Source: an uncultured Alistipes sp.
GTDB lineage: Bacteria > Bacteroidota > Bacteroidia > Bacteroidales > Rikenellaceae
Reading direction: 5' to 3'
Assembly: GCA_900544265.1 (NCBI GenBank)
Contig: UQUQ01000028.1
Span: 1 to 27,918, forward strand
Length of the DNA: 27,918 nucleotides
Within the stretch, counting starts at the first letter, position 1, and each line of letters begins with the position of its first letter. Below the pieces are notes generated by a model, which was given only the letters and a program-made list of their open reading frames with translations, was not told the origin of the DNA and searched no databases. This document shows, one piece after another, positions 16,492-24,972 of the stretch. A program made the translations under genes and the position numbers.

Positions 16492-16945
16492 CTTCGACGT
16501 GGTCTTCGCGGAGATTCCCGACGAGACGACCCTGGCGATCAACATCACGGGCTGCCCGAACCGCTGCCCGGGGTGCCACAGCCCCCACCTGCAGCGCGAC
16601 ACGGGGCGTCCGCTCGACGACGCGGAGCTGCGCGCCCTGCTCGGCCGCTACGGAGAGTCCGTAACGTGCGTCTGCTTCATGGGCGGGGATGCCTCGCCGC
16701 ATGAGATCGCCCGCCTGGCGCGTCTCGTGCGGCAGGAGCAGGCGGCGTTGCGCACGGCGTGGTACTCGGGACGGGCCGACCTGCCCGAAGGGCTCGACGT
16801 CGCGGCCTTCGACTACGTGAAGCTCGGGCCGTGGGTCGAGCGGCTCGGGCCGCTGACCGCCCCGACGACCAACCAGCGCCTCTACCGGCTGTCGGACGAC
16901 GGGACGCTGCACGACATCACGGAGCGCTTCCGGCGCCGTACATAG
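16475..16945 (+). CDS. nrdG: NrdD-activating radical SAM enzyme
   Basis: A 156-residue anaerobic ribonucleotide reductase activase, of normal length. Its radical SAM cluster motif is INITGCPNRCPGCHSP (CxxxCxxC), followed by VCFMGGDASPHEI, the GGD SAM-binding motif, and FDYVKLGPWVERLGPLTAPTTNQRLY near the C-terminus, typical of NrdG. It uses SAM and a 4Fe-4S cluster to generate the glycyl radical on NrdD. The ATG lies inside the end of nrdD in another frame, so the two are co-transcribed under the cobalamin riboswitch. Confidence 0.96.
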   Translation: MVRYHNFDVVFAEIPDETTLAINITGCPNRCPGCHSPHLQRDTGRPLDDAELRALLGRYGESVTCVCFMGGDASPHEIARLARLVRQEQAALRTAWYSGRADLPEGLDVAAFDYVKLGPWVERLGPLTAPTTNQRLYRLSDDGTLHDITERFRRRT

Positions 16946-16994
16946 ATTTTTTCGGCAACGCCGTGTGCGCTTCGCCGGAAAAATCCTATTTTTG
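16946..16994 (+). terminator. nrdG terminator overlapping the next promoter
   Basis: 16946-16956 (ATTTTTTCGGC) pairs with 16974-16984 over 11 bp with one G-T wobble and a 17-nt loop. The following CCTATTTTTG supplies a short U-tract, and the same bases, TATTTTTG at 16987-16994, form a perfect TAnnTTTG -7 element for the exporter operon. Only 7 nt separate that element from the ATG at 17002. The stem is AT-rich at its base, so termination may be partial. Confidence 0.5.
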
Positions 16995-17001
16995 TGCCGT
17001 C

Positions 17002-17769
17002 ATGAAGACCAGACACGAGTTGATCGAAACGCTTGATTTCATTGCCGAGTACGCGACCTACCTGCTCGGATCGGGCGTGCATACCTCGCGCGTGATCCGC
17101 AACTCGCAGCGCATCGGCGCCTCGCAGGGGGTCGACGTCCAGCTCTCGAGCTTCCAGCGCAGCACGATCCTCACCGTGCGCGACGAGGCGAGCGGCGAGG
17201 CCGTCACCCGCGTGGTGCGGATTCCGGCGCTGCCCGTCAGCTTCGAGCGCAACTCCGACCTGAGCGCCCTGAGCTGGGACGCACTCGACGAGGGGCTGCC
17301 CCTCGCGGAGGTGCGCCGCCGCTTCGGGGAGCTGATCGACAAGCCGCGCATCGACCCGATCTTCGTGCTGCTGACCGTGGGGCTGGCCAACGCCTCGTTC
17401 TGCCGCCTGTTCGGCGGCGACTGGACAGCCATCGGCATCGTCTTCACCGCAACGCTCGTCGGCTACGCCGTCAAGCAGCGCATGCAGGCGCACGGCGTCA
17501 ACCACTTCCTGATCTTCATCGGCGCGGCCTTCACGGCCTCGCTCTGCGCCTCGGCGGCGCTGCGCTTCGACTGCACGGCCGAGATCGCCCTGGCCACGAG
17601 CCCGCTCTTTCTGGTACCGGGCGTACCGCTCATCAACGGCGTCATCGACATCGTCGAGGGACACATCCTGATCGGGTTCAGCCGCCTGATCAACGCCCTG
17701 CTGCTCATCATCTGCATCGCCGTGGGGCTGGCGGCCACCCTGCTGATGGTAAAGGACAGCCTGCTATGA
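17002..17769 (+). CDS. Threonine/serine exporter family, ThrE N-terminal half
   Basis: A 255-residue protein of the ThrE/DUF1212 family. A soluble part (1-115) contains YLLGSGVHTSRVIRNSQRIGASQG and the Arg-rich strand VRIPALPVSF; five membrane helices follow, with FCRLFGGDWTAIGIVF and the family motif LVPGVPLINGVIDIVEGH near 205-222. In two-gene members this half pairs with a shorter ThrE_2 protein, which is the next gene and overlaps it by 4 nt (ATGA). ThrE of Corynebacterium exports Thr and Ser, but the natural substrate in Bacteroidota is not established. Confidence 0.88.
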   Translation: MKTRHELIETLDFIAEYATYLLGSGVHTSRVIRNSQRIGASQGVDVQLSSFQRSTILTVRDEASGEAVTRVVRIPALPVSFERNSDLSALSWDALDEGLPLAEVRRRFGELIDKPRIDPIFVLLTVGLANASFCRLFGGDWTAIGIVFTATLVGYAVKQRMQAHGVNHFLIFIGAAFTASLCASAALRFDCTAEIALATSPLFLVPGVPLINGVIDIVEGHILIGFSRLINALLLIICIAVGLAATLLMVKDSLL

Positions 17770-18272
17770 TCGCTTTGGACATCCTGCTCGACGGACTCTT
17801 CGCCGCCGTGGCCGCCGTCGGCTTCGGCGCCATCTCCGATCCGCCGATGCGGGCCTTCCCCCGCATCGCGCTGCTCGCCGCCGCGGGGCACGCCCTGCGC
17901 TTCTCGCTGATGAACTACGCCGGCGTGGACATCGCCACGGCGTCGCTCGCCGCCGCCGTCACGATCGGCATGGGAAGCCTCTGGCTCGGACGCGGCATCC
18001 GTTGCCCGATGACGGTGCTCTACATCCCGGCGCTGCTGCCGATGGTGCCGGGCATCTACGCCTACAAGACGGTCTTCTCGCTCATCATGTTCCTGCAGTC
18101 GCTCAACGACCCCGGGCAGGGGCTCCAGTACATGCAGCAGTTCTTCCTCAATGCCACCGTCTCGCTGAGCGTCATCGCCCTGCTGGCCGCGGGGGCCACG
18201 CTGCCGATCTTCATCTTCAACCGCCGGGCCTTCTCGCTTACGCGACGCCGCCGCCCCGGCCCCGACCGCTGA
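17766..18272 (+). CDS. Threonine/serine exporter family, ThrE_2 (DUF3815) half
   Basis: A 168-residue protein with about five membrane helices. FGAISDPPMRAFPRIALLAAAGHALRF and the PALLPMVPGIYAYKT segment are characteristic of the ThrE_2 family, the PMVPGIY motif echoing LVPGVPL of the partner gene. Its start overlaps the stop of the ThrE-N gene, which fits synthesis as a two-subunit membrane exporter. Substrate unproven. Confidence 0.88.
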   Translation: MIALDILLDGLFAAVAAVGFGAISDPPMRAFPRIALLAAAGHALRFSLMNYAGVDIATASLAAAVTIGMGSLWLGRGIRCPMTVLYIPALLPMVPGIYAYKTVFSLIMFLQSLNDPGQGLQYMQQFFLNATVSLSVIALLAAGATLPIFIFNRRAFSLTRRRRPGPDR

Positions 18273-18279
18273 CACCGCC

Positions 18280-19014
18280 ATGGAGACCTTCTGGAATACG
18301 ATAGCAGCCTACAACGAGGGGACCTGGCCCGTGCAGATCGTCTGGACGCTGGCCGGCGCCCTGCTCGTCGTCCTGCTGCGGCTACGCCCCTCGCGCGGCG
18401 TGCGCATCGCCATGAAGCTCTACATGGCGGGGCTCAACTTCTGGATCGCGGGCGTCTACTACCTCATCTACTGCGGACAGCGGCAGCACAACGACATGCT
18501 GGCGCTCTTCTGGGCCATCATGGGCGGCATCTGGATCTACGACCTCGCCGCACGCAACGCCTCGCTCGCCCGCACGGGGCACCATCCGCACTTCGCCCTG
18601 CCGCTCATGCTCATGCCACTCGTCTACCCGGCGGTCTCGCTGCTGCTCGGCCGCTCGTTCCCGATGATGACCTCGCCGGTGATGCCCTGCTCGGTGGCGG
18701 TCTTCACCGTGGGGCTGATGCTCGCCTTCTCGGAGCGGGTCAACATCGTGCTGGCGATGTTCCTCTGCCACTGGGCCCTGATCGGGCTGTCGAAGGTCTA
18801 CTACTTCGGCATTCCGGAGGACTACCTGCTGGCCGGCAGCGTCGTGCCGGCCCTGTTCGTCTTCTTCCGCGAGTACGTCGCCGAACGGAGCGGCCGGCCG
18901 GGTAAACCCTCGCCGCGCGTGCTGAATGCGCTGCTGGCCCTGCTCGGCACGATCATCGCCCTATGCATCGTCGCCACGCTGCTCCACCAGTTCGACCTCT
19001 TCACGGAGCTCTGA
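18280..19014 (+). CDS. Membrane protein, probably DUF6064 family
   Basis: A 244-residue protein with about seven hydrophobic helices (roughly 20-37, 45-65, 73-90, 105-125, 130-150, 154-175, 185-198) and a final helix near 222-240. The N-terminal YNEGTWPVQIVWTLAG, followed by AGLNFWIAGVYYLIYC and AFSERVNIVLAMFLCHWALIG, resembles DUF6064 membrane proteins, of unknown function. It begins 7 nt after the exporter half and is probably co-transcribed with it. Family assignment is from memory and moderate. Confidence 0.6.
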   Translation: METFWNTIAAYNEGTWPVQIVWTLAGALLVVLLRLRPSRGVRIAMKLYMAGLNFWIAGVYYLIYCGQRQHNDMLALFWAIMGGIWIYDLAARNASLARTGHHPHFALPLMLMPLVYPAVSLLLGRSFPMMTSPVMPCSVAVFTVGLMLAFSERVNIVLAMFLCHWALIGLSKVYYFGIPEDYLLAGSVVPALFVFFREYVAERSGRPGKPSPRVLNALLALLGTIIALCIVATLLHQFDLFTEL

Positions 19015-19062
19015 CCGCGGCAGCCGACCACCCGATTTCACCAACACCCAATCCCTCACTCC

Positions 19063-20769
19063 ATGAAACGACTCATCTGCGGAGCCCTGCTGCTCCTCGC
19101 CGCCACGCTTTGCGGCTGCTCGGACCACCCCCGCACGACGGCGCTTCTCGCGCAGGCGGAGGCGCTTCTCGCCGAACGGCCCGACAGCGCGCTGCAGCTG
19201 CTGCGGCAGCTCCCGGCGGAGCGGCTCGGCAGCCGGGCCCTCAAGGCCCGGCACGCCCTGCTCACGGCGGAGGCCTGCGCGCGTGCAGGCAGCGATGCGG
19301 AGACCGACTCGCTGCTCGACGCCGCCTGGGACTACTACCGCAACCGCCCCGACGAGATCCGCAACCGCTGCCGGACCCGCTACTACCAGGGGCGCAGCCG
19401 CCTGCGCCGGGGCGACAAGCCGGGGGCCCTGCGGCTCTTTCTCGAGGTCGAGGAGGAGCTGCTCCGGGTCGACGAGCCCTATTATCGGGGGCTGCTCTGC
19501 CTGCGGATCGGCGAAGTGCACTACGCCGAACTCGACTTCGCCGGAGCCTACCGCCGCTTCCGTGAGGCGCGCAACCTCTTCATGCGCTCGGAACGGCCGC
19601 GGCAGACGGTCGAGGCGCTGCTCGGCATGACCTCGTCGGCCCTGCGGATGCGCGATCCCGAGCGGGCGCGCCGCGACTGCACGCTGGCGCTCGACCTGGC
19701 AGACGAACTGCAGGACGAGGTGCTCGCCGGACGCTGTCTGGCCTGCTTCGCCACCCTCTATACCGTATCGGACCGGGAGCGGGTTCCGGATGAGCTGCTG
19801 CAGCGCATCGACCGCTCGGTACGCGGCGACACGACCGCCACGGGACTCCGCACGCTCGCGCAGGTGCAGCTGCTCCGGCAGCGGCCCGACAGCGCCCGCC
19901 GCACGCTGGCGCTGGCCATCGGGCGCACGACCCGCAGCGAGGAGCGGCCCATCTAGCTCTACACGGCCTACCGCATCGAGACGCAGGCTGGATGTTACCG
20001 CGAGGCGGCCCGGATGATTCACCGCTTCATCTTCCTGAACGACTCGCTGACGCGGGCGACGCTGCAAACCTCCGCCGGGATGATCGAGAAGGAGTATTTC
20101 CGCGAACGGACGGCCTTTGCCGACTACCGGATGCGGAGCCGCCGCATCGGCGAAGCAGCCGCCGCCGTGATCCTCCTGCTCGTTGTCGCCGCCGGAGTGC
20201 TGCTCGTCCGCCAGCGGATGCGGCTCCAGCGCGAACGCTACGAACGCGAGCTGCTGCTGGCCGGGGAGGTGCGCGAGAAGTACCGCGAGCTGGTCCGGCA
20301 GACGGAACAGACGCTCCACGCCGAAAACCGGATGAAGGGGATTCTCGCCACCCGCTTCGACATCGTGGACCGGCTCGGCAAGACCCTCTACGAACGCGAG
20401 AACACCGCCTCGGGACAGGCCGCCATGACGCGGCAGGTGAAGCGGCTCATCGACGGATTCGCCGCCGACGGCGAGATGCTGCCCGAGCTCGAACGCATCG
20501 TCGACATCGTCCACGACAACGCCATGCGGAAACTGCGGCGCGACTTCCCGGGCATGAAGCAGGCCGACATCCGGCTGCTGTGCTACATTTTCGGCGGATT
20601 CTCGCCGCAGGTCATCAGCCTCTTCATGCACGACAGCGTCGCCAACATCTACGCCCGCAAGTCGCGGCTCAAGACACGCATCCGCAACTCCGAATCGCCC
20701 GAGCGGGAGCTTTTCATCGCACTGCTCGAGCAGAAGTCAGACCCCTGTCAGAAATCGGACGCGGAGTAA
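19063..20769 (+). pseudogene. TPR/HTH transmembrane regulator split by an amber codon
   Basis: From 19063 the frame encodes a lipoprotein-like signal (Cys19) and helical TPR-type repeats (RPDSALQLLRQLP, FREARNLFMRSERPRQTVEALL) up to a TAG at 19954-19956. The same frame then continues unbroken for 270 codons: LYTAYRIETQAGCYREAARMIHRF, LNDSLTR, a membrane helix (AAAVILLLVVAAGVLLV, coded near 20155-20210), a coiled coil, and a C-terminal helix-turn-helix (MKQADIRLLCYIFGG, DSVANIYARKSRLKTRIR). Together they form a 568-codon Bacteroidota regulator with periplasmic TPRs and a cytoplasmic DNA-binding end. A single base change explains the break; sequencing error is possible. ATG at 20014 could start a separate C-terminal fragment of 251 residues. 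Confidence 0.85.
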
Positions 20770-20857
20770 TTTGCAACATACTGATTTTCAGATCACATTT
20801 TTGACAAGTGTTAGATCCGGGGCCGCAAAAGAGAACCCCGGAACGGCCCGGCCGATC

Positions 20858-20865
20858 TAACTTTG
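20858..20865 (+). promoter_or_regulatory. -7 promoter element for the collagen-like lipoprotein gene
   Basis: TAACTTTG matches TAnnTTTG, 79 nt ahead of the ATG at 20945. Upstream lies an AT-rich patch (20768-20815) with CTGATTTTCAG, a small inverted repeat at 20781-20791, which could be an operator for the adjacent broken regulator; that link is a guess. Confidence 0.6.
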
Positions 20866-20944
20866 CAACCGGAAAACCCCTCCGAGCGACACCCGGCCGG
20901 GGCTCGCGGGGAGGACCGTATCACACAAAAAACGATCTGAAATC

Positions 20945-22177
20945 ATGCAAACGAAAAGTCTTCTTACCCTGCTGTTCGTAGGGACCTTCGCCCTCACAGC
21001 CTGCAACAAGAAGGAGGATTCCCATCCCGCACCGAAAGCGGCTGTCGTGCAGGTCACGGTAGTCGATGCGAAGGGCGCACCGGCTGCCGGCGTACCCGTC
21101 AAGCTCTACGATGAATCCTCCTATGCGAAATTCCAGAAAGACAACCTCACGGCGCCGCAGCGCACCGAACTCACCGACAAGAAGGGACAGGTTGTCTTCC
21201 GCCTTCCCGACGCCAAGTGGTTCAAACAGGGCTCGCGTCAGCTGACCTTCGTCGTACAGAAGGGCAGCGGCAAGGAGAACTTCCATATCTGGAGCGCCTC
21301 GCGGACGGTTGCGGCATCGCAGCGTCTGCGGGTCGAAATCAAGCTCGAGAACGGTCCGGGAATGTCCGATGACCCGACCAAGCCCGAGGATCCGGCCAAA
21401 CCCGAGGACCCCGCCAAACCGGACCCCGGAAAGCCCGGCAAACCCGGTGATCCCGGTAACCCCGGAAATCCCGGAAAACCCGGCAATCCGGGACTTCCCG
21501 GCAGACCCGGACTCCCCGGAGCGCCCGGCAAACCCGGAGTAGCAGGGCCGGGATCGTCGGAGGTCGCCTCGCTCGATCTCTACGACGAGCTGAACGGCCA
21601 GACGCTCTTCGGCGGAGCGGTCTACCTCAACGCAGCACACGAGCTGGTCGGCGGCAACCGCTACTCATTCATCGCTTCGGGTCCCGTAACAGGGCCCGAA
21701 GCGATGGGCCTGCCGGCCCCCGACCGAATGATGGCGCGCACGGCGGTGGAGCCCGGACACGGCTACTTCATCTGCAAGGATATTTCGCTGGCACAGTTCC
21801 CCTCGGGAAGCTGGGCGCTGGCCAGCTCCGCAGAGTATGTCAAGGCCTATGTTCCGGAGTGGATTCACCGCGACGGTGCGGTGGTCGGCGCCCGGTTGCA
21901 GTTCACGACGCACCGTGTCGAGGCCGACGACCTGCCGCAGTGGAACCGGACCTACGACGTGGCCCTCGCGGGCGAGCGGAGCGTGACCGTGCCGCTGAAG
22001 GGTTCGGGCGACCATGAGTTCATGGCGCTGCGGGGTGACCGGCTGCAGTTCGTATCCGGCGCCGACGAGGTGACCGTGCGCATACTCGACCCCGCCGCCG
22101 CGGCCGGCAAGCAGTATGCGGCCTGCATCCGCTCGGGGAGTGTCTATACCGAAATCCGGCTGCGCCTGACGCTATGA
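20945..22177 (+). CDS. Surface lipoprotein with collagen-like Gly-X-Y stretch
   Basis: A 410-residue lipoprotein: signal peptide with lipobox LTAC (Cys20), then NKKED, an acidic surface-export-like signal. Residues 35-135 look like a CnaB/Ig-type domain ([19 protein letters not shown] ... [13 protein letters not shown]). A spacer with KPEDPA repeats leads to about thirteen Gly-X-Y triplets (about 162-203; [18 protein letters not shown]). A C-terminal domain of about 200 residues follows, with no recognised fold. Bacterial collagen-like stretches can form trimeric stalks. The organisation suggests a trimeric surface stalk displaying a C-terminal head; function unknown. Confidence 0.85.
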   Translation: MQTKSLLTLLFVGTFALTACNKKEDSHPAPKAAVVQVTVVDAKGAPAAGVPVKLYDESSYAKFQKDNLTAPQRTELTDKKGQVVFRLPDAKWFKQGSRQLTFVVQKGSGKENFHIWSASRTVAASQRLRVEIKLENGPGMSDDPTKPEDPAKPEDPAKPDPGKPGKPGDPGNPGNPGKPGNPGLPGRPGLPGAPGKPGVAGPGSSEVASLDLYDELNGQTLFGGAVYLNAAHELVGGNRYSFIASGPVTGPEAMGLPAPDRMMARTAVEPGHGYFICKDISLAQFPSGSWALASSAEYVKAYVPEWIHRDGAVVGARLQFTTHRVEADDLPQWNRTYDVALAGERSVTVPLKGSGDHEFMALRGDRLQFVSGADEVTVRILDPAAAAGKQYAACIRSGSVYTEIRLRLTL

Positions 22178-22412
22178 TCCGCCGCAAGGAAGAGTACGCC
22201 GCTCCGTCGGTCGTCCGAAACGAAGCCGACGAAGAGCACCATGCTGTTGTCCGTATTGCTGCTTGTATTGCTGCGCCTCGCACGCGCCGCACGCCGAAGG
22301 GTCGCCGCCGAAGGAGCCGCATCGACCCCGACGCACACGGACGGCGTCCCGGCGGACGGGCATCCGTGCGCCGCCGCTCGCCGGAAGGCGGTCCCCGCCG
22401 CTCGCCGTCGGT
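22178..22412. other. Convergent intergenic region without a gene
   Basis: 235 nt between the lipoprotein gene and the minus-strand nitrilase gene. It is GC-rich with two direct copies of CCGCCGCTCGCCG (near 22371 and 22397) and some inverted-repeat potential, but no hairpin with a U-tract in either direction. Small ORFs here have no ribosome-binding context or protein-like sequence. Confidence 0.5.
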
Positions 22413-23945
22413 TTACTTCTTGATCCGCAACTCGTAGAGGTCGTTCCGGCGATCGCGCAGGTTGCGAACACTGCCGTAAGTGTGCAGCTCGCTGAGCAGG
22501 TTCAGGTCGACGTCCGAGATGAGGATCATCTCCGTATTGGGCGTAGCCTCGGCCCGCTTGCCGTCGGTCGGGAAGGCGAAGTCGCACGGCGTGAAGACGC
22601 CCGACTGCGCATACTGGATATCCATGTTATGGACCCTCGGCAGATTGCCCACGCTGCCGGCGATCGCCACGAAGCACTCGTTCTCGATGGCCCGGGCCTG
22701 GGCGCAGACCCGCACGCGCGAATAGCCGTTCTGCGTGTCGGTCAGGAAGGGGACGAAGAGAATCTGCATCCCCTGGTCGGCCATGATGCGCGACAGCTCG
22801 GGGAACTCCACGTCGTAACAGATCAGCACGCCGATGCGCGCGCAGTCCGTATCGAAGGTCTGCACCAGGCGTCCGCCGCTCAAGCCCCAGCTCTTCACCT
22901 CGTCGGGCGTGACGTGCACCTTCTCGTACATGTCGTAGGTACCGTCGCGGCGGCAGAGGAAGCCCACGTTGTAGAGCGCGCCGTCGCTCTTGATGTAGGG
23001 CATGCTGCCGGTAATGATGTTGATGTTGTAGCTGATGGCCAGCTCGACGAAGCGGTCGCGGATCTCCTCCGTATACTGTGCCAGGCCGCGGATCGACTGC
23101 GCCTCGCCGAGGTTGTTGAAGCGCGCCATGAGCGGGGCGTTGAAGTATTCGGGGAAGAGCACGAAGTCGCTCTTGTAGTCCGACACGGCGTCGACGAAGA
23201 ACTCGACCTGCTCGAACAGGTCATCGAGCGTCTTGTAGGTGCGCATCTGCCACTGCACCAGTCCGACACGCACGGTGGTCTTCTTGTCGACATACTCCTG
23301 CGTGGGCGGCTGGTAGTAGATGTTGTCCCACTGCAGCAGCGTCGCGCAGTGGCACGACTCCTCGTCGTTGGGCAGGTAGTTGGGCATCACGCGCCGCACG
23401 TGAAAGTCGTTCGAGAGCTGGAAGGTCAGCACCGGATCGTAGATTTCGCGCGAACGGACCTTCTCGATATACTCCTTCGGACGCATGCGGTCGGCATACT
23501 TGTAGTAGTTCGGGATGCGCCCGCCGAACATGATGGCCTTCAGGTTGAGCTTCTCGCACAGCTCCTTGCGGTAGTCGTACATGCGTCGGGCCAGCCGCAG
23601 GCCGCGGTAGTCGGGGTGGATGAAGACCTCGATGCCGTAGAGGATGTTGCCGGCGGGATTGTGCGTCGAGAAGGTCTCGTTGCCGGTCACCTTCGCATAG
23701 GTGTGGTCGCCCTTGACCATGTCGTAGTCGACGATGATCGAGAGGGCGCATCCGACGATCCGGTCGTCGACGACCGTGACGATCTGCCCCTCGGGAAAGA
23801 TCTCGACCAGCTTGTGAATCTGCTCGCGGGTCCAGAAGACATCCTTGTCCGCGTAGACGCGGGTAAAGGACTGCGCCAGCTGCGCGTAATCTTCCATCTG
23901 GAGGTTGCGGACCTCGACCCGATTGATTTTGTGCGTGTCAGCCAT
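22413..23945 (-). CDS. GNAT acetyltransferase fused to carbon-nitrogen hydrolase
   Basis: A 510-residue two-domain protein. Residues 1-210 are a GNAT domain (LQMEDYAQLAQSF, GIEVFIHPDYRGLRLARRMY with the RGLRLA acetyl-CoA loop). Residues 225-500 are a nitrilase-superfamily amidase with the catalytic triad visible: Glu in FVLFPEYFNAP, Lys in YEKVHVTPDE, Cys in IGVLICYDVEFPE, plus the SRVRVCAQARAIENECF segment. This fusion is common in Bacteroidota and Firmicutes; the substrate is unknown. The frame is open to 24185, but ATG 23945 is chosen because the -7 element lies just upstream at 23973 and the extension is not protein-like. Confidence 0.95.
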   Translation of the reverse strand: MADTHKINRVEVRNLQMEDYAQLAQSFTRVYADKDVFWTREQIHKLVEIFPEGQIVTVVDDRIVGCALSIIVDYDMVKGDHTYAKVTGNETFSTHNPAGNILYGIEVFIHPDYRGLRLARRMYDYRKELCEKLNLKAIMFGGRIPNYYKYADRMRPKEYIEKVRSREIYDPVLTFQLSNDFHVRRVMPNYLPNDEESCHCATLLQWDNIYYQPPTQEYVDKKTTVRVGLVQWQMRTYKTLDDLFEQVEFFVDAVSDYKSDFVLFPEYFNAPLMARFNNLGEAQSIRGLAQYTEEIRDRFVELAISYNINIITGSMPYIKSDGALYNVGFLCRRDGTYDMYEKVHVTPDEVKSWGLSGGRLVQTFDTDCARIGVLICYDVEFPELSRIMADQGMQILFVPFLTDTQNGYSRVRVCAQARAIENECFVAIAGSVGNLPRVHNMDIQYAQSGVFTPCDFAFPTDGKRAEATPNTEMILISDVDLNLLSELHTYGSVRNLRDRRNDLYELRIKK

Positions 23946-23972
23946 AGATGCGATAACGTATTTCAAACGGCG

Positions 23973-23980
23973 CAAAATTA
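23973..23980 (-). promoter_or_regulatory. -7 promoter element for the GNAT-nitrilase gene
   Basis: Minus strand TAATTTTG matches TAnnTTTG. Transcription would start near 23967-23969, giving a leader of about 22-24 nt before ATG 23945. No -33 match is seen. Confidence 0.6.
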
Positions 23981-23994
23981 TAAATTTATCCGTT

Positions 23995-24293
23995 CCGTTA
24001 TCCTCCGCTGCCCGACTTTTGAAACCGGCGAAGGCAGGCCTGCCGGATTTGCCAGGTTGCGCGATTGGTTGTGCGACAAACCCGGCTACGAGGTAAAGGG
24101 CAACCGATGGCTCCTGCGAAGTTGTCGCACGGAACCGCAGCACGGGATTGCACAGATTCGCCGGGGACAAACCGGGCACAATCAAAACAAGAAAAAGGAG
24201 AGGGCTGTTTGAATGCCGGATAACCCGCTCTTTGCCATGTACCCGGAGCCGAATGGTTCTCCAAAAGGGTCAGGCCGGTCCCGTCAATGAAAG
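23995..24293. other. Gene-free boundary between core and toxin array
   Basis: About 300 nt at the switch from GC-rich core to AT-richer toxin region. A minus-strand ORF (24297-23998) opens with TFIDGTGLTLLENH, faintly like the DGT region of a transposase, but the rest is low in protein-like character and the open frame fades. I see no terminal inverted repeats or target duplications. Confidence 0.4.
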
Positions 24294-24953
24294 TCATTTC
24301 ACCCGTTTCAATACGGTTTGACCCATCTTCAGTTTATTGCGCCTGACAGTAACCGTATCATTGAATTCCGCCAGGTCGAAGCAACGAAACAGGTCTGCCG
24401 ATTGTTTCATGGGGAACGTAATGTGAAAGACATTGCTGGACGGATCCTTCACTGGATAGGATTCCGTCTCGATACAGGTATAAGAGGCCTGCTCACGGAG
24501 GATTCGATCATCGAGGTAAACGGCTATCGAAATGGTTTCGACTTTCCGGAAGAATGGCAGCGAAAACGTCGTCCGATCTTTGGGAATTGCAAACGAACAA
24601 TCGTTGATTCGTATAATCGCATTTGTCTCCCAGGCAGCATCCTGGGGAAGGTGAATGACAATTCCCTCCCCGGCAGCCGTCTGCTCTTCTATATGGATCG
24701 GCAGCCGGTTGTGGTGGATGGAGGACAAAAACAGCTTGTTGGTCCCCGCAGGTCTCCATGCTCCGCAGGACCATCTCTTACGGCCGGTTCCTTCACCCGT
24801 GAATTTGTAGTCAAACGAGCTGTCGGCAGCAATCGTCAAACCGATCGAAGCCAATGGGCTATGAGCCTCGTAGCACCCAATGACACTTCTGGACATCGAA
24901 CAGGAGGAGCAGAACAGGAACGCAAATAATAATAAAAATCGACAATTTGCCAT
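24294..24953 (-). CDS. Hypothetical lipoprotein, candidate immunity protein
   Basis: A 219-residue exported protein. ATG 24953 is chosen over the frame's earlier TTG (24989) because it begins directly with a lipoprotein-type signal, LLLFAFLFCSSC (Cys18). The mature part is beta-rich (SIGLTIAADSSFDYKFTGEG, VFHITFPMKQSADLF), a lipocalin-like size, with no family I recognise. It starts 20 nt after the end of the broken Rhs toxin frame on the same strand, the usual place of an immunity gene. Base composition is lower in GC than the genes to the left. Immunity is inferred from position only. Confidence 0.65.
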   Translation of the reverse strand: MANCRFLLLFAFLFCSSCSMSRSVIGCYEAHSPLASIGLTIAADSSFDYKFTGEGTGRKRWSCGAWRPAGTNKLFLSSIHHNRLPIHIEEQTAAGEGIVIHLPQDAAWETNAIIRINDCSFAIPKDRTTFSLPFFRKVETISIAVYLDDRILREQASYTCIETESYPVKDPSSNVFHITFPMKQSADLFRCFDLAEFNDTVTVRRNKLKMGQTVLKRVK

Positions 24954-24972
24954 ATCATCTATACCAAAAGTG

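Noticed and set aside
21428..21550. 9-nt periodic sequence that might be read as a CRISPR-like or minisatellite repeat
   Set aside because: It encodes in-frame Gly-X-Y triplets within a long lipoprotein gene; there are no spacers. No CRISPR array is seen in the window.
22241..22423. 60-codon plus-strand ORF beginning MLLSVLLLVLL
   Set aside because: The hydrophobic start is followed by Arg/Ala-rich, low-complexity text; there is no promoter or ribosome site and it runs into the nitrilase gene.
23998..24297. Minus-strand ORF with TFIDGTGLTLL, possibly transposase-like
   Set aside because: The resemblance is confined to a few residues, and there are no inverted repeats, target duplication or further transposase motifs.
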